Source of the DNA: Bolinopsis microptera
Lineage: Eukaryota; Ctenophora; Tentaculata; Lobata; Bolinopsidae
DNA length: 64,000 nucleotides
Reading direction: 5' to 3'
NCBI RefSeq assembly: GCF_026151205.1
Contig: NC_087077.1
Location: forward strand, 19,589,975-19,653,974
The translations under genes and the position numbers were made by a program. This document shows positions 33,401-44,010 of this stretch, piece by piece; position 1 is the stretch's first letter; each line of letters begins with the position of its first letter. The notes beneath the pieces were generated by a model. That model searched no databases. It was given only the letters and a program-made list of their open reading frames with translations, and was not told the origin of the DNA.

Positions 33401-35266
33401 GTGGTGTCAGTAAAATTTGTCATACGTTGTATGACCCGCCGCGCACGAAGTGCGCGGCTCCCCCTGTATCGTCCACCTAGTGAAACGACCGTGGGGGTCG
33501 CAACGTGATACAAAGTAAAATGGCACGGATAAACATATATCGTCCCGCTTTATATATAGTAAGATTGAAAATTAATATGCGCACTAAGTAATATAATGAC
33601 ACTGCAATATACATTACAATTTTATAAAACTTCAAAATTACAAATTAAAAATTAAAAATTAGGCTTGTAATCAAAACAAAAATTCAAAAATGATGCAGCA
33701 ACTTTATCGAACGAATTTCAATAATTAAAAACAAATCTAATTCCAAGGCACAAGGACAAACCAAAATGGAATTTAATGTAGTTTAAATGTTTAATGATAA
33801 TATTTATTTCCTTCATAGAACCAGTGTAAACCAGTCAAACCTGAACCTGAATTTATTAATACTGATGACGTTGAACGCGAAGTTGACATGATGATTTCCT
33901 TGTGCAACGCAGAAGAAGAGGTTGAACAGTTAAAATACTATCTTCGACTTTCACAAGAGGAAATTTACATCGCCAGAGCTCAGGAACATGACTTGTACGA
34001 GAGACTGCAGGAAGTTGAGCAGGATAGATTTCGTTTGGTTCAGCGAGTTAATGGTTTATTCAGTAAGTCCCTTTCTCGATTAACTGTTTAATTGCTGTTT
34101 TATTTGAAGTGCAGTTTCAAATTTTAAATATTATTTTAAATATTATCGAAAACTTATCACATATCAACAACCAAAAATTAAAATAGTATATTTGGTCAGC
34201 TAATTATTTTACAAAATTTACACAAGGTTGGTAAAATTTTTTTGTTTATTGTTGCACAGTTTTGTTACCTAGCCGCGTTACTTCAGAAACCAACCAAGCA
34301 TACGAAAAAGATATTACAGTGCTGCGTGATTTGAATAAGAAATTGAAAGACGGCCTTCTCGAGATGCAGTCTGAACTTTGTGAAACCGAGGATCACAACG
34401 CAAAAGTGTTCCAGAACATAACCACCGAAAATGAAAACCTGAAAGAACGACTTCTCGACTACAAAGATATGGTTCAGAACCTAACCGTTGAAAAGATAAA
34501 GCTGTCCGGTGACAATAAAGGACTCACCAACAAACTCGTCGCTTTTGAGACTTACTGTGTCAACTACCAAAATATGGTTCAGAATCTAACCATGGCAAAG
34601 GAAAAACTGTCCGCGGAAACTGAAAACCTCAACAAACAACTTGTCGAGGAACGGTCTGGTTTTTGTGCCATGGAATTGGAGGTTGGCTACAAAGATGTGG
34701 TTCAGAATCTAACCATGGCAAACGAAAAGCTGTCCGCGGAAACTGAAAACCTCAACAAACAACTTGTCGAGGAACGGTCTGGTTTTTGTGCCATGGAATT
34801 GGAGGTTGGCTACAAAGATGTGGTTCAGAATCTAACCATGGCAAACGAAAAGCTGTCCGCGGAAACTGAAAACCTCAACAAACAACTTGTCGAGGAACGG
34901 TCTGGTTTTAGTGCCATGGAGGCCGGCTACAAAGATATGGTTCAGAACCTAACCGTTGAAAATATAAAGCTTTCCGGGGACAATACTGAACTCAAAAACA
35001 ATTTCGCCTCTTTAGAATCTTACTGTGCCGGCTATAAATACGTGGTCAAGAATCTAACCATGGACAAGGAAGAACTGTCCGCGGACAATGGCAGCCTCAA
35101 CAAACAACTCACCGAAGCACGGTCTGGATTTTGTCTTATGCAGGAGGAGTACAAATTCCTGATCGATGACATGACCACGGAGAATCAGTATCTCACCGAG
35201 GAGAATCAGGAGCTAACTTCGGAAAAGAAGAAACTGCACAAAAGGCTTAAAAAATGTCAAGGGTAA
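30409..35266 (+). CDS. Myristoylated-type coiled-coil protein, about 680 residues
   Basis: Six exons join in frame: 30409-30447, 30814-30933, 31122-31547, 31816-32022, 33819-34062 and 34260-35266 (TAA). All have GT-AG borders; phases are 0,0,0,0,1. The product starts MGQTYST, which fits the N-myristoylation consensus (Gly2, Ser6), so membrane tethering is likely. Residues 54-195 are a charged coiled coil. Residues 254-259 are DSGIDS, matching the DSGxxS phosphodegron read by beta-TrCP. Residues 265-410 are more coiled coil. Residues 413-680 are seven repeats of 35-41 residues built on heptads (core YKDMVQNLT...KLS...NLNKQL), three of them nearly identical at DNA level. No enzymatic domain is visible. 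I do not recognise an orthologue; a scaffold or tether is an inference. Introns carry family A and B transposons. An AATAAA lies at 35821. Confidence 0.8.
32479..32588. mobile_element. Family A miniature element, copy 5
   Basis: Within intron 4 of the coiled-coil gene. TTACCTGGGAACCTCAGGCT to GCATCGCCCAGTAA, with a duplicated GCTGAGTGCTGA block. TA lies outside both inferred ends. Confidence 0.75.
32622..32703. mobile_element. Family A miniature element, copy 6
   Basis: The cleanest copy: TA, then CCTGGGGACCTCAGGCTATT ... GAGCGCGGCCCAG, then TA; about 78 bp between the TAs. It lies 33 bp from copy 5 in the same orientation. Confidence 0.8.
33154..33566. mobile_element. Family B dispersed element, copy 3, interrupted
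   Basis: Full landmark set of family B in intron 4 of the coiled-coil gene, ending TTTATATATAGTAAGATT. It is split by a 97-bp insertion at 33417-33513 flanked by an 8-bp duplication. Confidence 0.8.
33417..33513. mobile_element. 97-bp GC-rich insert with 8-bp target duplication
   Basis: Flanked by AGTAAAAT on both sides (33409-33416, 33514-33521); the uninterrupted sequence is seen in family B copy 1. Ends are imperfectly inverted (TTGTCATACG and, inverted, TTGTATCACG). The core CCGCGCACGAAGTGCGCGG forms a strong hairpin. It is probably a miniature hAT-class or similar element. Confidence 0.75.
34459..35045 (+). repeat. Coding tandem repeat inside the coiled-coil gene
   Basis: In-frame units of 105, 117 and 123 bp (35, 39 and 41 codons). 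Units starting near 34565, 34688 and 34811 are almost identical at nucleotide level, indicating recent duplication or gene conversion. Outer units are diverged. Confidence 0.9.
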
Positions 35267-35769
35267 TATCGTAACCTACGTAGTACGTAGTAAAGTGCAA
35301 ACCTCAACCTGCCCTGAACTAGCTCGCTGAAAAAAGAGAAGTGCCACAACACAAACCCCACAATTGTGAAAGTCTGCTTCACACGCACCTCTCAAACACC
35401 AACTGTATGCAGATGAAGATAGAAGAAATGTAAACCGAAGAGAAGATAAACGACCCCTGATATTGACACCAAGAAGAGGACCTGTAAAACACGGCAAGAA
35501 GAATATTATTTAAAGTTTGATACTCGATATAGAGTTGAGTTATAATATGTTAAGTTACTCTGATGAAAAGGCACAATGTTTTCGTCCATCTTAGTAGCTT
35601 GATATGATCACATTATTTGGATATATGAGTCTAAGGGACTGTTCACTCATGACATACTACATTTACTTTCTGAGCACATTATGTGCATAATTTCCTACCA
35701 TTCTTGTGGGAGTAACTATTATCTCTGAGTGAAATGAGCGAACAATTTCTTCTGAATAATTAATATGAG

Positions 35770-38700
35770 GAATACGACTTGATCGTGAGATTAAGTGACT
35801 TTGAAGAATACAAGGTACTTAATAAAGGTAACTTGATTATGAAATCAAGTGACTTTCAGTAATATAAGCTTTTTATTTATCAAAGGTGACTTTGATATTA
35901 AGTTACCTGATAAAGGTGATTTTGATTGGGATGTTAAGTGACTTTGAGGAATAATAGTCTCTTGATATAAGGAACTTTGATTGGGACGTTAAGTGACTTT
36001 GAGGAATAAAAGTCTCTTGATAAAAGGGGCTTTGATTGGGATGTAAAGTGACTTTGAGGAGCAATAGTCTCTTGATATAAGAGATTTTGATTGGGATGTT
36101 AAGTGACTTTGAGGAATGATAGTCTCTTGATATAAGGAAGTTTGATTGGGACGTTAAGTGACTTTGAGGAATAATAGTCTCTTGATATAAGGGACTTTGA
36201 TTGGGATGTTAAGTGACGTTGAGGAATAATAGTCTCTTGATATAAGGGATTTTGATTGGGATGTTAAATGACTTTGAGGAGTAATAGTCTCTTGATATAT
36301 GAGACTTTGATTGGGATGTTAAGTGACGTTGAGGAATAATAGTCTCTTGATATAAGGGACTTTGATTGGGATGTTAAGTGACTTTGAGGAATAATAGTCT
36401 CTTGATATAAGGGACTTTGATTGGGATGTTAAGTGACGTTGAGGAATAATAGTCTCTTGATATAAGGGACTTTGATTGGGATGTTAAGTGACTTTGAGGA
36501 ATAATAGTCTCTTGATATAAGGGATTTTGATTGGGATGTTAAGTGACTTTGAGGAATAATAGTTTCTTGATATAAGGGACTTTGATTGGGATGTTAAGTG
36601 ACGTTAAGGAATAATAGTCTCTTGATATAAGGGACTTTGATTGGGATGTTAAGTGACTTTGAGGAATAATAGTCTCTTGATATAAGGGACTTTGATTGGG
36701 ATGTTAAGTGACGTTGAGGAATAATAGTCTCTTGATATAAGGACTTTGATTGGGATGTTAAGTGACGTTGAGGAATAATAGTCTCTTGATATAAGGAACT
36801 TTGATTGGGATGTTAAGTGACGTTGAGGAATAATAGTCTCTTGATATAAGGGACTTTGATTGGGATGTTAAGTGACGTTGAGGAATAATAGTCTCTTGAT
36901 ATAAGGGACTTTGATTGGGATGTTAAGTGACTTTGAGGAATAATAGTCTCTTGATATAAGGGACTTTGATTGGGATGTTAAGTGACTTTGAGGAATAATA
37001 GTCTCTTGATATAAGGGACTTTGATTGGGATGTTAAGTGACGTTGAGGAATAATAGTCTCTTGATATAAGGGACTTTTGATTGGGATGTCTAGTGACTTT
37101 GAGGAATAATAGTCTCTTGATATATGAGACTTTGATTGGGATGTTAAGTGACGTTGAGGAATAATAGTCTCTTGATATAAGGGACTTTGATTGGGATATT
37201 AAGTGACTTTGAGGAATAATAGTCTCTTGATATAAGGGATTTTGATTGGGATGTTAAGTGACGTTGAGGAATAATAGTCTCTTGATATAAGGGACTTTGA
37301 TTGGGATGTTAAGTGACTTTGAGGAATAATAGTCTCTTGATATAAGGGATTTTGATTGGGATGTTAAGTGACGTTGAGGAATAATAGTCTCTTGATAAAA
37401 GGGATTTTGATTGGGATGTTAAGTGACGTTGAGGAATAATAGTCTCTTGATATAAGGGATTTTGATTGGGATGTTAAATGACTTTGAGGAATAATAGTCT
37501 CTTGATATAAGGGATTTTGATTGGGATGTTAAGTGACGTTGAGGAATAATAGTCTCTTGATAAAAGGGATTTTGATTGGGATGTTAAGTGACGTTGAGGA
37601 GTAATAGTCTCTTGATATAAGGGATTTTGATTGGGATGTTAAGTGACGTTGAGGAATAATAGTCTCTTGATATAAGGGATTTTGATTGGGATGTTAAGTG
37701 ACTTTGAGGAATAATAGTCTCTTGATATAAGGAACTTTGATTGGGACGTTAAGTGACTTTGAGGAATAAAAGTCTCTTGATAAAAGGGGCTTTGATTGGG
37801 ACGTTAAGTGACTTTGAGGAATAAAAGTCTCTTGATAAAAGGGGCTTTGATTGGGATGTTAAGTGACGTTGAGGAGTAATAGTCTCTTGATATAAGGGAT
37901 TTTGATTGGGATGTTAAGTGACGTTGAGGAATAATAGTCTCTTGATATAAGGGATTTTGATTGGGATGTTAAATGACTTTGAGGAATAATAGTCTCTTGA
38001 TATAAGGGATTTTGATTGGGATGTTAAGTGACGTTGAGGAATAATAGTCTCTTGATAAAAGGGGCTTTGATTGGGATGTTAAGTGACTTTGAGGAATAAT
38101 AGTCTCTTGATATAAGGGATGTTGATTGGGATGTTAAGTGACTTTGAGGAATAATAGTCTCTTGATATAAGGAACTTTGATTGGGACGTTAAGTGACTTT
38201 GAGGAATAAAAGTCTCTTGATATAAGGGATTTTGATTGGGATGTTAAGTGACTTTGAGGAATAATAGTCTCTTGATAAAAGGGGCTTTGATTGGGATGTT
38301 AAGTGACTTCGAGGAATAATAGTCTCTTGATATAAGGACCTTTGATTGAGATGTTAAGTGACGTTGAGGAATAATAGTCTCTTGATAAAAGGGGCTTTGA
38401 TTGGGATGTTAAGTGACTTTGAGGAATAATAGTCTCTTGATATAAGGGATGTTGATTGGGATGTTAAGTGACTTTGAGGAATAATAGTCTCTTGATATAA
38501 GGAACTTTGATTGGGACGTTAAGTGACTTTGAGGAATAAAAGTCTCTTGATATAAGGGATTTTGATTGGGATGTTAAGTGACTTTGAGGAATAATAGTCT
38601 CTTGATAAAAGGGGCTTTGATTGGGATGTTAAGTGACTTTGAGGAATAATAGTCTCTTGATATAAGGACCTTTGATTGAGATGTTAAGTGACGTTGAGGA

Positions 38701-41700
38701 ATAATAGTCTCTTGATATAAGAGACTTTGATTGAGATATTAAGTGACTTTGAGGAATTATAGTCTCTTGATATAAGGGACTTTGATTGGGATGTTAAGTG
38801 ACTTTGAGGAATAATAGTCTCTTGATATAAGGAACTTTGATTGGGATATTAAGTGACTTTGAGGAATAATAGTCTCTTAATATAAGGGACTTTGATTGGG
38901 ATGTTAAGTGACGTTGAGGAATAATAGTCTCTTGATATATGAGACTTTGATTGAGATATTAAGTGACTTTGAGGAATTATAGTCTCTTGATATTAGGAAC
39001 TTTGATTGGGATATTAAGTGACTTTGAGGAATAATAGTCTCTTGATATAAGGGGCTTTGATTGGGATGTTAAGTGACTTTGAGGAATAATAGTCTCTTGA
39101 TATAAGGGATGTTGATTGGGATGTTAAGTGACTTTGAGGAATAATAGTCTCTTGATATAAGGAACTTTGATTGGGATGTTAAGTGACTTTGAGGAATAAT
39201 AGTCTCTTGATATAAGGGATTTTGATTGGGATGTTAAGTGACTTTGAGGAATAATAGTCTCTTGATAAAAGGGGCTTTGATTGGGATGTTAAGTGACTTC
39301 GAGGAATAATAGTCTCTTGATATATGAGACTTTGATTGAGATATTAAGTGACTTTGAGGAATTATAGTCTCTTGATATAAGGGACTTTGATTGGAATGTT
39401 AAATGACTTTGAGGAATAATAGTCTCTTGATATAAGGAACTTTGATTGGGATATTAAGTGACTTTGAGGAATAATAGTCTCTTAATATAAGGGACTTTGA
39501 TTGGGATGTTAAGTGACGTTGAGGAATAATAGTCTCTTGATATATGAGACTTTGATTGAGATATTAAGTGACTTTGAGGAATTATAGTCTCTTGATATTA
39601 GGAACTTTGATTGGGATATTAAGTGACTTTGAGGAATAATAGTCTCTTGATATAAGGGGCTTTGATTGGGATGTTAAGTGACTTTGAGGAATAATAGTCT
39701 CTTGATATAAGGGATGTTGATTGGGATGTTAAGTGACTTTGAGGAATAATAGTCTCTTGATAAAAGGGGCTTTGATTGGGATGTTAAGTGACTTTGAGGA
39801 ATAATAGTCTCTTGATATAAGGGATGTTGATTGGGATGTTAAGTGACTTTGAGGAATAATAGTCTCTTGATATAAGGAACTTTGATTGGGACGTTAAGTG
39901 ACTTTGAGGAATAAAAGTCTCTTGATATAAGGGATTTTGATTGGGATGTTAAGTGACTTTGAGGAATAATAGTCTCTTGATAAAAGGGGCTTTGATTGGG
40001 ATGTTAAGTGACTTTGAGGAATAATAGTCTCTTGATATAAGGGACTTTGATTGGGATGTTAAGTGACTTTGAGGAATAATAGTCTCTTGATATAAGGAAC
40101 TTTGATTGGGATATTAAGTGACTTTGAGGAATAATAGTCTCTTAATATAAGGGGCTTTGATTGGGATGTTAAGTGACGTTGAGGAATAATAGTCTCTTGA
40201 TATAAGGGATTTTGATTGGGATGTTAAATGACTTTGAGGAATAATAGTCTCTTGATATAAGGGATTTTGATTGGGATGTTAAATGACTTTGAGGAATAAT
40301 AGTCTCTTGATATAAGGGATTTTGATTGGGATGTTAAATGACGTTGAGGAATAATAGTCTCTTGATATAAGGGATTTTGATTGGGATGTTAAATGACTTT
40401 GAGGAATAATAGTCTCTTGATATAAGGGATTTTGATTGGGATGTTAAATGACTTTGAGGAATAATAGTCTCTTGATATAAGGGATTTTGATTGGGACGTT
40501 AAGTGACTTTGAGGAATAATAGTCTCTTGATATAAGGGATTTTGATTGGGATGTTAAGTGACGTTGAGGAATAATAGTCTCTTGATATAAGGGATTTTGA
40601 TTGGGATGTTAAATGACTTTGAGGAATAATAGTCTCTTGATATAAGGGATTTTGATTGGGATGTTAAGTGACGTTGAGGAATAATAGTCTCCTGACATAA
40701 GGAACTTTGATTGGGACGTTAAGTGACTTTGAGGAATAAAAGTCTCTTGATATAAGGGATTTTGATTGGGATGTTAAGTGACGTTGAGGAGTAATAGTCT
40801 CTTGATATAAGGGACTTTGATTGGGATGTTAAGTGACGTTGAGGAATAATAGTCTCTTGATATAAGGGACTTTGATTGTGATGTTAAGTGACATTGAGGA
40901 ATAATAGTCTCTTGATTTAAGGAACTTTGATTGGGATGTTAATTGACTTTGAGAAATAATAGTCTCTTGATATAAGGGACTTTGATTGTGATGTTATTGT
41001 TAAGTGACATTGAGGAATAATATTCTCTTGATATAAGGGACTTTGATTGTGATGTTAGGTGACATTGAGGAATAATAGTCTCTTGATATAAGGGACTTTG
41101 ATTGGGATGTTAAGTGACTTTGAGGAATAATAGTCTCTTGATATAAGGAACTTTGATTGGGAAATTAAGTGACTTTGAGGAATAATAGTCTCTTGATATA
41201 AGGGATTTTGATTGGAATGTTAAATGACTTTGAGGAATAATAGTCTCTTGATATAAGGGATTTTGATTGGGATGTTAAGTGACGTTGAGGAATAATAGTC
41301 TCTTGATATAAGGGACTTTGATTGGGATGTTAAGTGACTTTGAGGAATAATAGTCTCTTGATATAAGGGATTTTGATTGGGATGTTAAGTGACGTTGAGG
41401 AATAATAGTCTCTTGATATATGAGACTTTGATTGAGATATCAAGTGACTTTGAGGAATTATAGTCTCTTGATATAAGGTCAAGGGACTTTGATTGGGATT
41501 TGGGATGTTAAGTGACATTGAGACATTATAGTCTCTTGATTTAAGGAACTTTGATTGGGATGTTAATTGACTTTGAGAAATAATAGTCTCTTGATATAAG
41601 GGACTTTGATTGTGATGTTATTGTTAAGTGACATTGAGGAATAATAGTCTCTTGATATAAGGGACTTTGATTGTGATGTTAAGTGACTTTGAGGAATAAT

Positions 41701-42860
41701 AGTCTCTTGATATAAGGAACTTTGATTGGGATATTAAGTGATTTTGAGGAATAATAGTCTCTTGATATATGAGACTTTGATTGAGATATTAAGTGACTTT
41801 GAGGAATTATAGTCTCTTGATATAAGGGACTTTGATTGGGATGTTAAGTGACTTTGAGGAATAATAGTCTCTTGATATAAGGAACTTTCATTGGGATATT
41901 AAGTGATTTTGAGGAATAATAGTCTCTTGATATATGAGACTTTGATTGAGATATTAAGTGACTTTGAGGAATTATAGTCTCTTGATATAAGGGACTTTGA
42001 TTGGGATGTTAAGTGACTTTGAGGAATAATAGTCTCTTGATATAAGGACCTTTGATTGGGATGTTAAGTGACGTTGAGGAATAATAGTCTCTTGATATAA
42101 GGGACTTTGATTGGGATGTTAAGTGATTTTGAGGAATAATAGTCTCTTGATATAAGGGACTTTGATTGGGATGTTAAGTGACTTTGAGGAATAATAGTCT
42201 TTTGATATAAGGAACTTTGATTGGGATATTAAGTGATTTTGAGGAATAATAGTCTCTTGATATAAGGAACTTTGATTGGGATATTAAGTGATTTTGAGGA
42301 ATAATAGTCTCTTGATATAAGGGACTTTGATTGGGATGTTAAGTGACTTTGAGGAATAATAGTCTTTTGATATAAGGAACTTTGATTGGGATATTAAGTG
42401 ATTTTGAGGAATAATAGTCTCTTGATATAAGGAACTTTGATTGGGATATTAAGTGATTTTGAGGAATAATAGTCTCTTGATATAAGGGACTTTGATTGGG
42501 ATGTTAAGTGACTTTGAGGAATAATAGTCTTTTGATATAAGGAACTTTGATTGGGATATTAAGTGATTTTGAGGAATAATAGTCTCTTGATATATGAGAC
42601 TTTGATTGAGATATTAAGTGACTTTGAGGAATTATAGTCTCTTGATATAAGGGACTTTGATTGGGATGTTAAGTGACTTTGAGGAATAATAGTCTTTTGA
42701 TATAAGGAACTTTGATTGGGATATTAAGTGATTTTGAGGAAACATAGTCTCTTGATATTTGAGACTTTGATTGAGATATTAAGTGACTTTGAGGAATAAT
42801 TGTTTCTTGATAAAAGTGATTTTGATTGTTATATTTCGTGACTTAGAGGAATATTATTTG
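35770..42860. repeat. 7-kb array of a 55-bp satellite
   Basis: About 127 copies of a 55-bp unit containing TTTGATTGGGATGTTAAGTG, ACTTTGAGGAATAATAG and TCTCTTGATATAAGGGAC. Common variants are ACGTTGAGG, GATAAAAGGGGC, TATATGAGAC and GATGTTGATTGGG. The left edge (35770-35920) is diverged. A 330-bp (six-unit) higher-order period is visible around 38061-38660, and related blocks recur near 39050-40010. It begins about 500 bp after the coiled-coil gene stop and is not coding. Confidence 0.97.
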
Positions 42861-42965
42861 TGATATTAGATGAAAATATATCGGATGTTATTCTTTGACG
42901 ATACATGATATCAGATGAATTGATATGATATTATATAAATATCAATATTTATAGCTATGTTAATA

Positions 42966-43290
42966 TGGTTGATTTATGATTTATGAGGTAGGGGGACACA
43001 TTTTCTCAATTCATAAAAAATCCTATGACTAATACAGTTAACCAAAACCTAACTCTTTGTTCCGAGAATTATTCTCTCAGAGCCGAAGGGAAGGAAGTGG
43101 GGACTGCAAACATTTTCAAATTTATTTGGATTGTGTAACTCTATAAAACCTGAAAATGTGCCCCCCTCTCCCCCTACGAGTAAGACTTATTGTAATTCAT
43201 ATTAGTAACTCTCGCTGATCACAAAATTTGAAATACTATACTTCTGCGACACTGGTAATCATTGTAATTATTTGTCTCGCGAAAGTGAAA
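42966..43290 (-). mobile_element. Second copy of the LINE tail, internally deleted
   Basis: TTTATGAGGTAGGGGGACAC, a CCCCCTCTCCCCCTAC block, TTAGTAACTCT and ACTTCTGCGACACTGGTAAT all match, in the same order, parts of 17290-18428, but most of the RT C-terminal coding sequence between them is missing. Confidence 0.55.
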
Positions 43291-44010
43291 ATCATGTGGA
43301 ATTGACAGACGTTTCCTATTGCCAGTCTGAAATAATTTGCCTGCCCATATGAGGTTCCATGGAAAAAGCTGACCAAAGTTTCTAAACACAAATAATAGAC
43401 TTTTTATGTTCGTTCAAACCTCAATTCTTAACAAAACTTATAAAAATAAGTTTAAAATAAACATCACTGTTATTCATCAATCACTGTTATTCATCAATTT
43501 TAGAAATAGAATTGAATCCACTAATAAGAAAGGTAAAACTTAACACAAATCAATAGTACTATTAGTTGGTTTAACGAGTAATAACATGCTCAATAGTCAA
43601 TAAAACCTACAAGTCAATTAACAAATTTGTCCAATTTGTAAATATTTTAAATTTCATAATCACGACGTGTAATATATACAAAGTGGTTGATTGTATCGTG
43701 AATTTAAACGTTAAGCATGATTTGAAGGAGTCTACTTATTGACGCATATTTCAGATTGTACTCAATTTAATATTATTAACCATGTTCCAGTTGGGACTGT
43801 TTAGCCCAAAAGTGTTGCAATAAAAACTGTTTAAATGTAATAAAATTGTTAATCGTAGCCTCGTTTAAAGACTGATCAGCAATCACAACAGAAGTGTCTT
43901 TTATCTTGAAATCAAATTCAGAAAACGAAATATAAAATTAAAAGTAACCTATAAACAATTATAAACAAACCATAGAAAGTAATCTATAGTAACCTATCCT
44001 GTCCTACAAA
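43290..44010. other. 3' flank of the RADIL-like gene
   Basis: No gene. A minus-strand ATTAAA variant poly(A) signal lies at 43766-43771, about 245 bp past the stop codon of the RADIL-like gene. Confidence 0.3.

Noticed and set aside
41330-41518. Open frame in the 55-bp satellite
   Set aside because: Composed entirely of satellite units; 55 is not a multiple of three and the frame closes at once elsewhere in the array.
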